Source: Prorocentrum cordatum
Taxonomy: Eukaryota > Sar > Dinophyceae > Prorocentrales > Prorocentraceae
Reading direction: 5' to 3'
DNA: 64,000 nt
NCBI GenBank assembly: GCA_963575745.1
Contig: CAUYUJ010020689.1
Span: 78,813 to 142,812 of the forward strand
The notes under the pieces were generated by a model that saw nothing but the letters and a program-made list of their open reading frames with translations, was not told where the DNA came from and did not search any database. A program made the position numbers and the translations under genes. Each line of letters starts with the position of its first letter. The stretch's first letter is position 1. Shown here in pieces: positions 19,625-29,289 of this stretch.

Positions 19625-20335
19625 GCAGTCGCAGTCACAGCCTCAGCCTCAGCCTGCCTCAGCCTCAGCCTCAGCCTGCCTCAGCCTCAGCCTGCCTCAG
19701 CCTCGCCCTCAGCCTGCTTCAGCCTCAACATCAGTCTGCCTTCAGCCTCGGCCTCAGCCTGCCTCAGCCTCACCCTCAGCCTGCATCAGCCTCAGCCTGC
19801 GTCAGCCTCGCCCTCAGCCTGCTTCAGCCTCAACATCAGTCCCTGCCTTCAGCCTCGCCTCAGCCTGCCACAGCCTCACCCTGGCATCAGCCTCAGCCTC
19901 AGCCTCAGCCTGCCTCAGCCTGCTCAGCCTCAGCCTCAGCCTCTGCCTCAGCCTCAGCCTGCTTCAGCCTCAGCCTCAGTCTGCCTTCGCCTCGGCCTCA
20001 GCCTCAGCCTGCCTCAGCCTCAGCCTGCATCAGCCTCAGCCTCAGCCTCAGCCTGCCTCAGCATCAGCCTGCCTCAGCCTCAGCCTCAGCCTGCCTCCTC
20101 AGCCTCAGCCTCAGCCTGCTTCAGCCTCAGCCTCAGTCTGCCTTCAGCCTCGGCCTCAGCCTCAGCCTGCCTCAGCCTCAGCCTGCCTCAGCCTCAGCCT
20201 CAGCCTGCCTCAGCATCAGCCTGCTTCAGCCTCAGCCTCAGCCTGCCTCAGCCTCAGCTCCTGCATTACAGCCTCACCTCAGTCTGCTTCAGCCTCGGCC
20301 TCAGCCTCAGCCTGCCGCAGCCTCACCCACGATCA
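19625..20335. repeat. CAGCCT/CAGCCTGC minisatellite, block 1
   Basis: Higher-order repeat of CAGCCT hexamers and GCCTGCCT octamers with CTTCAGCCTCAACATCAGTC variants. Open on the plus strand (Ser/Leu or Gln/Pro/Ala readings) only because stops are absent. Confidence 0.95.
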
Positions 20336-20344
20336 TAAGCGAGA

Positions 20345-20500
20345 GTTAATCAAAAGGAGAAAGATCATAAAAAAAATAAAAAATAAAGATAGACAAACTA
20401 ATTAAAATAAAAAATAGAAAAAATCGAGACGTACAGCACGAAAGCAGAAGTCAAATAAGAGAAGGGAACTGAAAAGTAATACGAAAGAATCATGAAAACA
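20345..20500. other. AT-rich spacer between minisatellite blocks
   Basis: A-rich (AAAAAAATAAAAAATAAAG type) island in a GC-rich region. No gene. Confidence 0.7.
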
Positions 20501-20504
20501 GTAA

Positions 20505-21335
20505 GCCTGCATCAGCCTCAGCAGCCTCAGCCTCAAATGCCTCACTCAGCCCTCAGACAGCCTGCTCAGCTCAGCCACCATACCTGCTGGCCCACCTCAG
20601 CCTCAGCCTGCTTCAGCCTCAGCATCAGTCTGCCTTCAGCCTTGGCCTCAGCCTCCGCCTGCCTCAGCCTCAGCCTGCATCAGCCTCAGCCTCAGCCTCA
20701 ACCTGCCTCAGCATCAGCCTGGCCTCAGCCTCAGCCTCAGCCTGCCTCAGCCTCAGCCTCAGCCTGCTTCAGCCTCAGCCTCAGTCTGCCTTCAGCCTCG
20801 GCCTCGGCCTCGGCCTGCCTCAGCCTCAGCCTGCATCAGCCTCAGCCTCAGCCTGCCTCAGCATCAGCCTGCCTCAGCCTCAGCCACAGCCTGCCTCAGC
20901 CTCAGCCTCAGCCTCAGCCTGCTTCAGCCTCAGCCTCAGTCTGCCTTCAGCCTCGGCCTCAGCCTCAGCCTGCCTCAGCCTCAGCCTGCATCAGCCTCAG
21001 CCTCAGCCTCAGCCTGCCTCAGCATCAGCCTGCCTCAGCCTCAGCCTCAGCCTGCCTCAGCCTCAGCTCAGCCTGCTTCAGCCTCAGCCTCAGTCTGCCT
21101 TCAGCCTCGGCCTCAGCCTCAGCCTGCCTCAGCCTCAGCCTGCATCAGCCTCAGCCTCAGCCTCAGCCTCAGCCTGCCTCAGCATCAGCCTGCCTCAGCC
21201 TCAGCCTCAGCCTGCCTCAGCCTCAGCCTCAGCCTGCTTCAGCCTCAGCCTCAGTCTGCCTTCAGCCTCGTCCTCAGCTTCAGTCTGCCTTCAGCCTCAG
21301 CCTGCCTCAGCCTCAGCATCAGCCTGCCTCATCAT
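20505..21335. repeat. CAGCCT minisatellite, block 2
   Basis: Same hexamer/octamer composition as block 1, with a higher-order unit marked by CAGTCTGCCTTCAGCCT recurring about every 150-190 bp. Confidence 0.95.
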
Positions 21336-21339
21336 TCAA

Positions 21340-21905
21340 AGTGTGGCCCGGGAATGGAGTTCTGGGAACTCGAAGAACACGAAATGGCCTACAGTTGGCT
21401 CCGGGCATTCAAAATCATGCCCAGGAACGGAGTTCTGGGAACTCGAACACCACGAAATGGCCTACAGTTGGCTCCGGGCATTCAAAATGTGGCCCGGGAA
21501 TGGAGTTCTGGGAACTCGAAGACCACGAAGTGGCCTACAGTTGGCTCCGGGCATCCAAAATGTGGCCCGGGAATGGAGTTCTGGGAAGTCGAAGACCACG
21601 AAGTGGCCTACAGTTGGCTCCGGGCATTCAAAATGTGGCCCGGGAATGGAGTTCTGGGAACTCGAAGAGCACGAAGTGGCCTACAGTTGGCTCCGGGCAT
21701 CCAAAATGTGGCCCGGGAATGGAATTCAGGGAACTCGAAGAGCACGAAGTGTGTGACTGTTGCATCCGGCCCTCCAGAATGTGGCCCGGGAATGGAGTTC
21801 TGGGAACTCGAAGAGCACGAAGTGTGTGACTGTTGCATTCGGCCCTCCAGAATGTGGCCTGGGAATGGAGTTCTGGGAATCGAAGAGCTACGAAGTGTGT
21901 GACTG
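21340..21905. repeat. 73-bp satellite, about eight units
   Basis: The word GTGGCCCGGGAATGGAGTTC starts units at exact 73-bp steps (21490, 21563, 21636, 21709, 21782, 21855, counting from its first T). Followed by TGGGAACTCGAAGA and CTACAGTTGGCTCCGGGCAT. The last two units switch to a TGTGACTGTTGCATCCGGCC variant. Confidence 0.95.
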
Positions 21906-22144
21906 TTGGTGAAAAACGAGCCCGGCACCCTGCCGCCCGGCAACTCCCCAACACCTGCCCGGACCCCCCTGTGGAGTGATCTGTGAGCTCTTTTGAGTCA
22001 ACTAGAAACCTATCAGTCTTCGCTGTTAGGTAAAAAACAGTGCATGGACGAATGTTTGACAATTTTTGACTTCGGGCAAATTTTTCGAGTGCTCTTTTTT
22101 TGGCCCAAAATCCGCCTATATAGGAGGACATGCCCGACCCAACT

Positions 22145-22435
22145 CTAAAAGCCAGGGGCGGCGCCGGAGGCGCCGCCAGGGGGGGCCCAGCGCGGATTCG
22201 AGAGAGTTGGGCGGAGCGGCAAAAGTTTTTTGTTTCTTTTCCAGAATACTTTTGATTTCGTCGGAGAAGTCACGCGACGATGAAAACTGCCAGCTTCCCA
22301 ACTGATGGGAAGGGAATGACACCCTGCACGCACAGGCTGGAAAGCAAGTTTTGGCGCGGAGCGCCAAAAGCTTTTCTTCTTCGAACCCCGACGCCCCGGC
22401 TGCAGGTCCTCCTCGAGGCGTCGTCGACGGAGGGC
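22145..22435. repeat. GC hairpin and family-D-like fragments
   Basis: Starts with the hairpin GGCGGCGCC/GGCGCCGCC at 22154-22182. GCGGAGCGGCAAAAG and GCGCGGAGCGCCAAAAGC followed by TTCTTCTTCGA resemble the right end of element D2 at 31700-31729. Probably diverged family-D copies. Confidence 0.45.
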
Positions 22436-22470
22436 CTGCCCTGCAGGGCCCTTCCCCTCGCCCTCCCCCT

Positions 22471-22704
22471 TTGAGCAGGGACTGACCGTCCCGGCATTCC
22501 TATAGTCATACCACGACATGTTCTTAGAACCCCCCAAATGTTCTAATAACAAAAAATATGTTCTTAGAACATAAATCCGATGTGCTAAAACAAGACAGTC
22601 CCAGCCAGACATGTTCTAAGAACATTTCGTGGGAACCACAAACAGTTCTTAGAACATTGTTTGGTGGGGCTATAGGCGAGCCGGGACGCTTCGCCACTGC
22701 TTGA
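22471..22704. mobile_element. TIR element, family B copy 3
   Basis: 234 bp, TTGAGCAGGGACTGACCGTC to CGCTTCGCCACTGCTTGA. Flanks CCCCT and CCCCT are a perfect 5-bp duplication. The internal palindrome is present. Confidence 0.9.
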
Positions 22705-22781
22705 CCCCTGCGCATCCGCCCTCGTGCGCCTCGGCCGGCAGGGCTGGGACCCCCCCGCGCCGAACGGGCGGCTCGCCAGCG

Positions 22782-22920
22782 CGCTCGGACGCCCCATCCC
22801 TGTGCACTGCTGCTGTGCGGCCTCGTGCGCGCCTCCTGGGATCGAGGGTCAAAGTCAAAGGGATACTCCTCGATTGATTCGTCCCCGCCGAGGAAGCATG
22901 CACGCTGCCGAGCGATGCCA
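22782..22920. mobile_element. TIR element, family C copy 5, diverged
   Basis: The left end GCGCGCTCGGACGCC is decayed; the right end GCTGCCGAGCGATGCC is good. Interior CCTCGTGCGCG and CCCCGCCGAGGAA match the family. Confidence 0.65.
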
Positions 22921-23076
22921 AGGTGGTGGTTTAGCAGGGGGGGGGCGGCCGGCGGCGAGCACGTTCCACAACTCAGTGTTGTGAATGCGTCGGCGGTGCT
23001 GCTATAGCGCCGCGTGCTACCGGCAGCCTGCGCCGCCCAGTCAGAACGAGGGAGAGAGAGAAGGGAGGAGCGAGCA

Positions 23077-23150
<74 letters not shown>
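23077..23150. repeat. (ACG)n microsatellite, about 24 units
   Basis: Pure GAC/ACG triplets, the only long pure ACG array in the window. Confidence 0.95.
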
Positions 23151-23230
23151 ACGCGCAGGCAGGCGGCCAGGGGACGCTACATGAGGAACGACGCCCCGCT
23201 GCTGGCTCCCGAGAACGCGGAGCGCTAGAG

Positions 23231-23387
23231 TTAGGTCGGGCATGTCCCCCTACAGTCGGATTTTGGAGTAACATGAAAAGCAGTCCAATAATATTCAAAA
23301 GTGATCAAAAATAAAAGTAAACTCGTCCCCAGACTATTTTGGTACTATTCTTTACTATTCCTCCTGTAGAGGGACAGGCCCGCCTTA
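23231..23387 (+). mobile_element. TIR element, family A copy 2
   Basis: 157 bp. Left end TTAGGTCGGGCATGTCCCCC then TACAGTCGGATTTTGG, right end ATTCCTCCTGTAGAGGGACA then GGCCCGCCTTA. AT-rich interior. Confidence 0.85.
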
Positions 23388-23526
23388 ATGCCAGAGGAAC
23401 AGCCATCAAACAATCCGAGGAATCGTGGGCCCCTTCCGAACCCGAGCTGCTCCTTGCTTCAGCGCCTTGGCTGTCGAACCTCCGCGAATCGCATCCTTGG
23501 GTGACCCAAGAGGGGGTCCAGCTGAA

Positions 23527-23707
23527 AAAGGGTGGTGCAATAGATTTGGGGCAATTGGATTGCAGATGTACTACGCCGGAGAACTATATTGCAGTGCATT
23601 GCATCGAATGTAGTGCGCGCGAACGTCCAGCAGTACATTTTGCGCCCTGGAATGTGTTGCACGCCCCAAATGTATTGCACCCCCACAAAACTATTGCACC
23701 ACCCCCT
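23527..23707. mobile_element. TIR element, family K (about 180 bp)
   Basis: GGTGGTGCAATAG at 23531 and its exact inverse CTATTGCACCACC ending at 23703, extended by AAGG and CCTT outside. The interior has further TTGCA-rich inverted words (GATTGCAG, TATTGCAGTGCATTGC, GTGTTGCAC, TATTGCAC). No second copy seen. Confidence 0.55.
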
Positions 23708-23714
23708 TGTCGCT

Positions 23715-24580
23715 GGACCCCCTGTGGGGTCAACCCGAGAATCGGGAAAAGCAGAGCCGACACCGGCACGGACCGATCGGATCAGAACGGGCCCCAGCCT
23801 CGGTCTTCGGGTCACATAGCTCGGGTCTCCGCGGCCGTCCAGGACGATCTGGGCAACCCCACAACTCGACGGTGGACAAACCTCCCTTTAGTACACCTCC
23901 CCTCAGCGAAAACGGCCTAGGACCGAAACCGACGGACGTGGACCCACAAAAATGACGGCCGCGACGCCCTCTCGCGAACCGAAAACGGCCAATTCGCTAA
24001 TCGACGTGTCAAGGTAGGAGGTCTATCAACCTCCGAAAATGCCCTCGGCGAGGCGCAGCTGCCGGAACGCAGCCAGAGGCGGGAAAACGCCCGGGAATCG
24101 ACGAAAAGGTCCGAAAACGTCTGAAAACCTCGAGCCTCGAGCCTGCGAACCTCTGTTCCTTCACCTCGGGCTGCTGGGGAAACCCAGAAAAGAAACCCAG
24201 GAAACCCACGCAGGAAAGGTAGCGGTATGGGTACCTTCTGACAGGCACCGTGCGTCCAGCGACAGACGCTTGCGTCCGGGCTGCTGGGAGGCCTAGAGAT
24301 AAGTGGGCGAAGAGTCTCCTGGCCACTGTTGCTCCACATTTTCCGGATGAAGACAGCATGGCGCAGTGCATTGCAGAGCCAAGCTCTTAGTGCAGATTTG
24401 TCATTGACGTTGTTCATTCCTCCTTTCCTTCCCCTCCTCCTCCGCCTCCTGACACGCGCGACGCAGTCTGACAGTTCTGTCCTGCCACCCCGCCGCTCCC
24501 GCAAGGCGGAGAGACCAGGCTGGCGTTGCATGCTCTTTCTGCCAACGCGCTCCGGCGTATGGCATGTCTGTCTGTCTGTC
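23715..24580. other. No gene recognised
   Basis: Mixed sequence with a purine/pyrimidine tract near 24415-24450. Frames on both strands are unremarkable. Confidence 0.4.
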
Positions 24581-24585
24581 CTCTT

Positions 24586-24699
24586 CTGAGCTTCGCCCCC
24601 GCGGACCAGGCGGGACTGGTAGTTGTAGCGTCGGAAAGACCACCACGTGCAACCCGCCATGGTGCCAGCGCCGGCCCACATGAAGTTGTGCGCCACCAC
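24586..24699 (-). CDS. Possible exon of a COX20-like mitochondrial protein
   Basis: After a GTGTCAG acceptor at 24700-24706 the minus strand reads VVAHNFMWAGAGTMAGCTWW then SFRRYNYQSRLVRGGEAQ. A small-residue hydrophobic segment followed by G-C-x-W-x-x-x-R-Y-N-Y is the layout of the second membrane segment and the basic tail of COX20/FAM36A, the inner-membrane factor that chaperones COX2. The resemblance rests on memory of that short motif. Both flanks are repeat-rich. The 3' border is uncertain (GA or GT donor). Other parts of the protein were not found. Confidence 0.35.
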
Positions 24700-24899
24700 C
24701 TGACACGCTGATGCGTAGGAAGGAGGAGGAGGACGAGGAGGACGAGGAGGAGGAGCGTGGTGGGCCAAAACCGGCGGCGCGACACGCTAAGCAAACGGTG
24801 TTGGCTGGAAACCTGGGGGATCCGCCGTCCCCTCTCCTTCCGTGTTCTCCTTGCGTTTTTCGTAGCTCTCACTGCCTTCACCTGCCACCTCCATAGCCC

Positions 24900-25115
24900 C
24901 CACCACCTCCGCCTCCTCCACCTCCTCCCACATCCCTCCTGCTACATCTCGCTCCTCCCACCCTCCCCGTTCTCCACCTCCTCCTCCTCCTCCTCCTCCT
25001 CCTCCTCCTCCTCCATCCCCACCCCCTCCCTCTCACCAGCCACTGTCCCCGTCCCCTTATTCTCCCCTCTTATCTCCTCCTCCTCCTCCTCCTCCTCCTC
25101 CTCTTCCTCCTCCTA
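24900..25115. repeat. (TCC)n microsatellites
   Basis: Interrupted CTCC tracts; pure runs at about 24977-25015 and 25075-25112. Confidence 0.9.
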
Positions 25116-25119
25116 CTGA

Positions 25120-25495
25120 AGGAGATTGGAATCGGAAACTGGAGAATATATATATATATATACATTACCAGTGGCGGGCTGTTCTTCAATCCCACGACTT
25201 TTTTGAGGGTCAGGGACGACGTCGGGGTGGTGTGGTGTATACTTATCCTTCATTTCCCTAGGTAAACAGCGAAACATGCATACACACAAATCCCGTATAC
25301 ACCAGAATCCGCGTTCCTGTGCGAATGTCAGCGCAGGGTCGGGGAAAGCGTCGGTGTATAGAGTTCGCTTCCCTATGGGAAGCATCTGAATCTGATCTCG
25401 TGCAGAAGAGCGACGTGTGAGGGCTGAGGCCCATGCGCCTTGCCCCGTGCGGGTCGGCCTCTCTGGCCGGACACGGCGCGCCTCGCCTCGCCTCG
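25120..25495. other. No gene recognised; short (AT)n
   Basis: Contains a TATATATATATA run at 25147-25162 and otherwise unique sequence without a recognised protein. Confidence 0.45.
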
Positions 25496-25499
25496 CCTC

Positions 25500-25735
25500 G
25501 CCCCCGCCTCCTCCTCCTCCTCCTCCTCCTCCTCCTCCTGCTCCTGCTGCTCCTCCTCCGCCTCCTTCTCCTCTTTTCCTCCCCCTCCCCCTCCTCCTCC
25601 TCCTCCTCCTCCTTCTCCTCTTCTCCTCCCCCTCCCCCTCCACTCCTCCCTCCCCTGCTCTTCCTCCCTTCCACTCCCCCGCTCGTCCCTCTCCTTCCGC
25701 CGACTTCCTCCTTTTTGCCCTCCCGAGGCTTCTGA
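25500..25735. repeat. (TCC)n microsatellite
   Basis: TCC/CTC tracts with CTG and CGC interruptions, leading into the 107/108-bp satellite. Confidence 0.9.
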
Positions 25736-25794
25736 CACAGGAGCGGTGAGCGCCGCCTCCCCTGCCACGGGCGCCCTCGGCGACGAGAAACCCG

Positions 25795-27205
25795 AAACAA
25801 CTACCAAAGCAATAGCGACACCGACGCCGACCGAAGCCGACAGACCAAAAGCGGCCCAGAAAGGCGCAGCGACGCACAGCAGCCGAAGCGACCGAACAGC
25901 GGACGCCCTCGCCTGCCAGTAGCGACACCGACGCCCACCGAAGCCGACGCACCGAAAGCGGCCCAGAAAGGCGCAGCGACGCACAGCAGCCGCAGCAACC
26001 GAACAGCGGACGCCTTCTCCTGCCAGTAGCGACACCGACGCCGACCGAAGCCGACGGACGGACAGCTGCCCAGAAAAGGCGCAGCGACGCACGGCAGCCG
26101 AAGCGATCGAACAGCGGACGCCCTCGCCTGCCAGTAGCGACACCGACGCCGACCAAAGTCGACAGACCGAAAGCAACCCAGAACGGCGCAGCGACGCACA
26201 GCAGCCGCAGCGACCGAACAGCGGACGCCTTCTCCTGTCAGTAACGACACCGACGCCCACCGAAGCCGACGGACCGACAGCTACCCAGAAACGGCGCAGC
26301 GACGCACGGCAGCCGAAGCGATCGAACAGCGGACGCCCTCGCCTGCCAGTAGCGACACCGACGCCCACCGAAGCCGACGGACCGAAAGCGGCCCAGAACG
26401 GCGCAGCGACGCACAGCAGCCGCAGCGACCGAACAGCGGACGACTTCTCCTGCCAGTAGCGACACCGACGCCGACCGAAGCCGACAGACCAAAAGCGGCC
26501 CAGAAAAGGCGCAGCGACGCACGGCAGCCGAAGCGACCGAACAGCGGACGGCCTCGCCTGCCAGTAGCGACACCGGCGCCGACCGAAGCCGACAGACCGA
26601 AAGCTGCCCAGAGAAGGCGGGCGCAGCAACGCACAGCAGCCGAAGCGACCGAACAGAGGACGCCCTCGCCTGCCAGTAGCGACACGCCGACCGAAGCCGA
26701 CGGACCAGAAGGGCGCTGCACAGCACAGCAGCCGCAGCGACCGAACAGCGGACGCCCCCGCCTGCCAGTAGCGACACCGACGCCGACCGAAGCCGACGGA
26801 CCGACAGCTGCCCAGGAAGGCGCAGCGACGCACAGCAGCCGAAGCGACCGAACAGCGGACGCCCTCGCCTGCCAGTGGCGACATCGACACCGACCGAAGC
26901 CGACGGACCGAAAGCGGCACAGAAAAGGCGCAGCGACGCAAAGCAGCCGCAGCGATCGAACAGCGGACGCCCTCGCCTGCCAGTGGCGACGCCGACGCGG
27001 ACCGAAACCGACGGACCGAAAACGGCCCAGGAAGGCGCAGCGACACGCACAGCAGCCTAAGCGACCGAACAGCGGACGCCCTCGCCTGCCAGTGGCGACA
27101 CCGACGCGGACCGAAGCCGACGGACCGAAAGCGGCCCAGAACGGTGCAGCGACGCACACCAGCCGCAGCGGCCGAACAGCGGACGCCCTCGCCTGCCAGT
27201 AGCTC
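25795..27205. repeat. Satellite of 107/108 bp, about 13 units
   Basis: The phrase TGCCAGTAGCGACACCGACG recurs at steps of 107, 108, 107, 108, 107, 108, then 112 and 92, then 107-109 bp. The alternating steps suggest a two-unit higher-order repeat: units ending CTTCTCCTGCCAGT alternate with units ending CCTCGCCTGCCAGT. The minus strand stays open for over a thousand codons, an artefact of a stop-free unit. Confidence 0.95.
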
Positions 27206-27292
27206 AGTGCCCCCTCCCTGCTCGCCCCCCTGCCCTCCGCGTGCTCGCCCTGGTCCACCCCCTTCCCGGCGAGGCCCGCGGACAGCCTCCTT

Positions 27293-27385
27293 CCGGACCG
27301 ACTCCTGGCGCTTCTTTAGGATCATGCCCACCTCCGACTTGTCGTCCTTGTCGAACTTCTTGGACAGGACCTCGGCGCGCGCAAG
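27293..27385 (-). CDS. Possible exon, unidentified
   Basis: Immediately left-to-right after the satellite, the minus strand reads AEVLSKKFDKDDKSEVGMIL then KKRQESVRKEA. The composition is that of a charged helical protein and differs from the repetitive surroundings. No splice borders could be fixed and no family is recognised. Confidence 0.25.
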
Positions 27386-27659
27386 GGCGGTGGCGGTGGC
27401 GACAGCGGTGACGACGGCGGTGGCGGCGACGAATGGCAAAGGACGACGAGGCCAGCGACGAACGACGAAGACGAACGACGAACGACGACGAACGACGAGG
27501 CCAGCGCCGACGTCGGCCACGTCGGCGTTGGCGCCAATGGTGTCGCTGGCGGCGCCGACGATGACGACGCCGCCAGAGGGGCGTCCGCGGCGGCGGTCGG
27601 GGCGGAGAGGCGCGGCCACTGCCCAAAAAACAAGAACAAACAACCGCATGATAAACATA

Positions 27660-27860
27660 GCCGGTCGGAGGCCCGCGAGGCCCACAAGCTGCCTCCAAGA
27701 AGCCCCCACGAGGCCCCCAAGAAGCCACAACAAGAACCCAAACGCCCCCGACAAGCCTCCCGAGAGACCGCATGATGCGTCCGGCAAGATACCTTCCACG
27801 ATCGTGGCAGGTCCGAGCCGAGGTCCCCCAGGGGGTCGGCGGAATGGCGTGAGCCACTCA
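27660..27860. repeat. AAGAGGCCCC-type array 4 with GGTCGGCGGAATGGCG tail
   Basis: Degenerate CCCCAAGAAGCC units, then CAGGGGGTCGGCGGAATGGC and GTGAGCC, the same tail as at 18944. Confidence 0.65.
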
Positions 27861-27864
27861 ACTC

Positions 27865-28485
27865 CACCCGCCCACCGGGCTGAGGGGCGTGTGGGACTTA
27901 AATGCAAGAGCTCCTTGCAAGGCTCTAGCCTCCCCCCTTTTCCCCCTTCAGAAGCCTTCGCCATTCTGCCGCCCATAATTCGCGCCTGGGGCCTCCAAAA
28001 TTCGCGCCTGGGGCCCTCAAGAACGCCTCTCGGGGCCAACGTCGCAAACAGACTCGAAACTGCGAAAATTTTGCGGAAGCATCGGCTTGTGTTGATTTTG
28101 GAAAAGACGGGGGTCGCCTGGACTGAAAGCCAACTTCCGAACTCGTACGGGGTACTTATCGACATCCAGATTTCGACTACGCTTTTAGGCGCGTTCCCTT
28201 CGTCTTGGACCCCTTGTGGGCCCTTCTCGGAACCCTCGTCGGCCCTCGTGGGCGGCTTTGGGGCTGCTTTTGGGCTGTCCTTGGCTGGTCTCGTGCAGTT
28301 TTCCAAGTATCTCTGCCCTCCTGCTGTGGATAAGGAATACGGGCTCAAAACAGCCAGCCTGAGTCCACTCTGCGATGGGAGGGAGGAAGATGGAGCGCAG
28401 GAGTGCCTACACAACGCACATTTGCTGGGAGTCTGTCGCCCAATCTTGGCGCCGTGCGCGTCTCTTCGGGCGAGAACTGGAATTG
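27865..28485. other. No gene recognised
   Basis: A plus-strand frame is open throughout but has no domain. Contains a duplicated phrase, AATTCGCGCCTGGGGCC(T/C)CAA, at 27977 and 27999. Confidence 0.4.
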
Positions 28486-28488
28486 GCG

Positions 28489-28648
28489 TCAAGTCGGGCG
28501 TTTCCCCCGACAGGGGGATTTTGGATGAAAAACAAAAATAGACCACAAAGGCTCAACCATAGTCAAAAACATGGAAGAAAAATCCCCAGGCTACTATCTT
28601 TTGACTATTTTTGCATGTTCCTCCTGCAGAGGGACACGCTCGACTTAC
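28489..28648 (+). mobile_element. TIR element, family A copy 3
   Basis: Left end TCAAGTCGGGCGTTTCCCCC, right end CCTCCTGCAGAGG then GACACGCTCGACTTA. Interior TTTTGACTATTTTTGCATG matches the family right half. Confidence 0.85.
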
Positions 28649-28794
28649 AATTGGCGGGCGGTGGACGCGAATATTCTTGATCCTTTTCCCTGCTGATCAA
28701 CTCAAGAATAGAACTCTGTCCACCGTGGGCTTCAAGAGTAGAGCATGGAACGATACGGATTAGCCCCTGAAGCGTATCAACGCTGGGGGGGTGA

Positions 28795-29005
28795 GGAGGA
28801 GGAGGAGGAGGAGGAGGAGGAGGAGGAGGAGGAGGAGGAGGAGGAGGAGGAGGAGGAGGAGGAGGAGGAGGAGGAGGAGGAGGGGGGAGGAGAGGAGGAA
28901 GAAAGGAGGATGATAGGAAGAGGAGGAGGAGGATGAGGGAGAGGAGGAGAAATGTGGAGGAGGAGGAGGAGGAGGAAGAGGAGGAGGACGAGGAGGGTTC
29001 CGAGG
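28795..29005. repeat. (GGA)n microsatellite
   Basis: Long pure GAG run 28795-28880, then interrupted GGA to 29005. Confidence 0.95.
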
Positions 29006-29289
29006 GTTCCGATGACGACGAAGGGCTCCGAGAACGAGGCACCAAACCAGAAACGAACATCAAAAACGCCAATACGGAATCAGCTGCGAGGCGAGATGGG
29101 CACGGGTTTGTGAAATCCGTTTCCGACCTTCTCGCCTGACGGGCCGTTCCCCTGGATAAGGTACTTCCTCTCTAAGTGCCTCGGAGAACCCAGGGGAGGT
29201 CTGCCCAAACAAGGTCTGGCTATCATAAACGCTCTACCGACACACCGTGCAGCGCAACCCACTCACCAAACCACCGGGCCCGTCTTCCA

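Larger units (their letters stand above)
19431..22141 (-). mobile_element. Long family-A element framing minisatellites (inferred)
   Basis: At 19431 stands an inverted family-A right end (TTAAGTCGGGCCTGTCCCTC then TACAGGAGG). At 22141 ends an inverted left end (AATCCGCCTATATAGGAGGA then CATGCCCGACC). Neither has a partner nearby, and their orientation is that of one element in reverse, 2.7 kb apart instead of about 165 bp. Between them lie only the minisatellites listed below and AT-rich linkers. That this is one element with repeats grown inside it is inference; two solo ends are the alternative. Confidence 0.5.

Noticed and set aside
20492-21829. 445-codon plus-strand frame through CAGCCT repeats
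   Set aside because: Minisatellite and 73-bp satellite translated; no non-repetitive domain.
25373-28546. A minus-strand open frame of over 1000 codons
   Set aside because: It runs through the 107/108-bp satellite and a TCC tract. The repeated peptide follows the DNA repeat and shifts frame with 107-bp units, so it is an artefact of a stop-free repeat.
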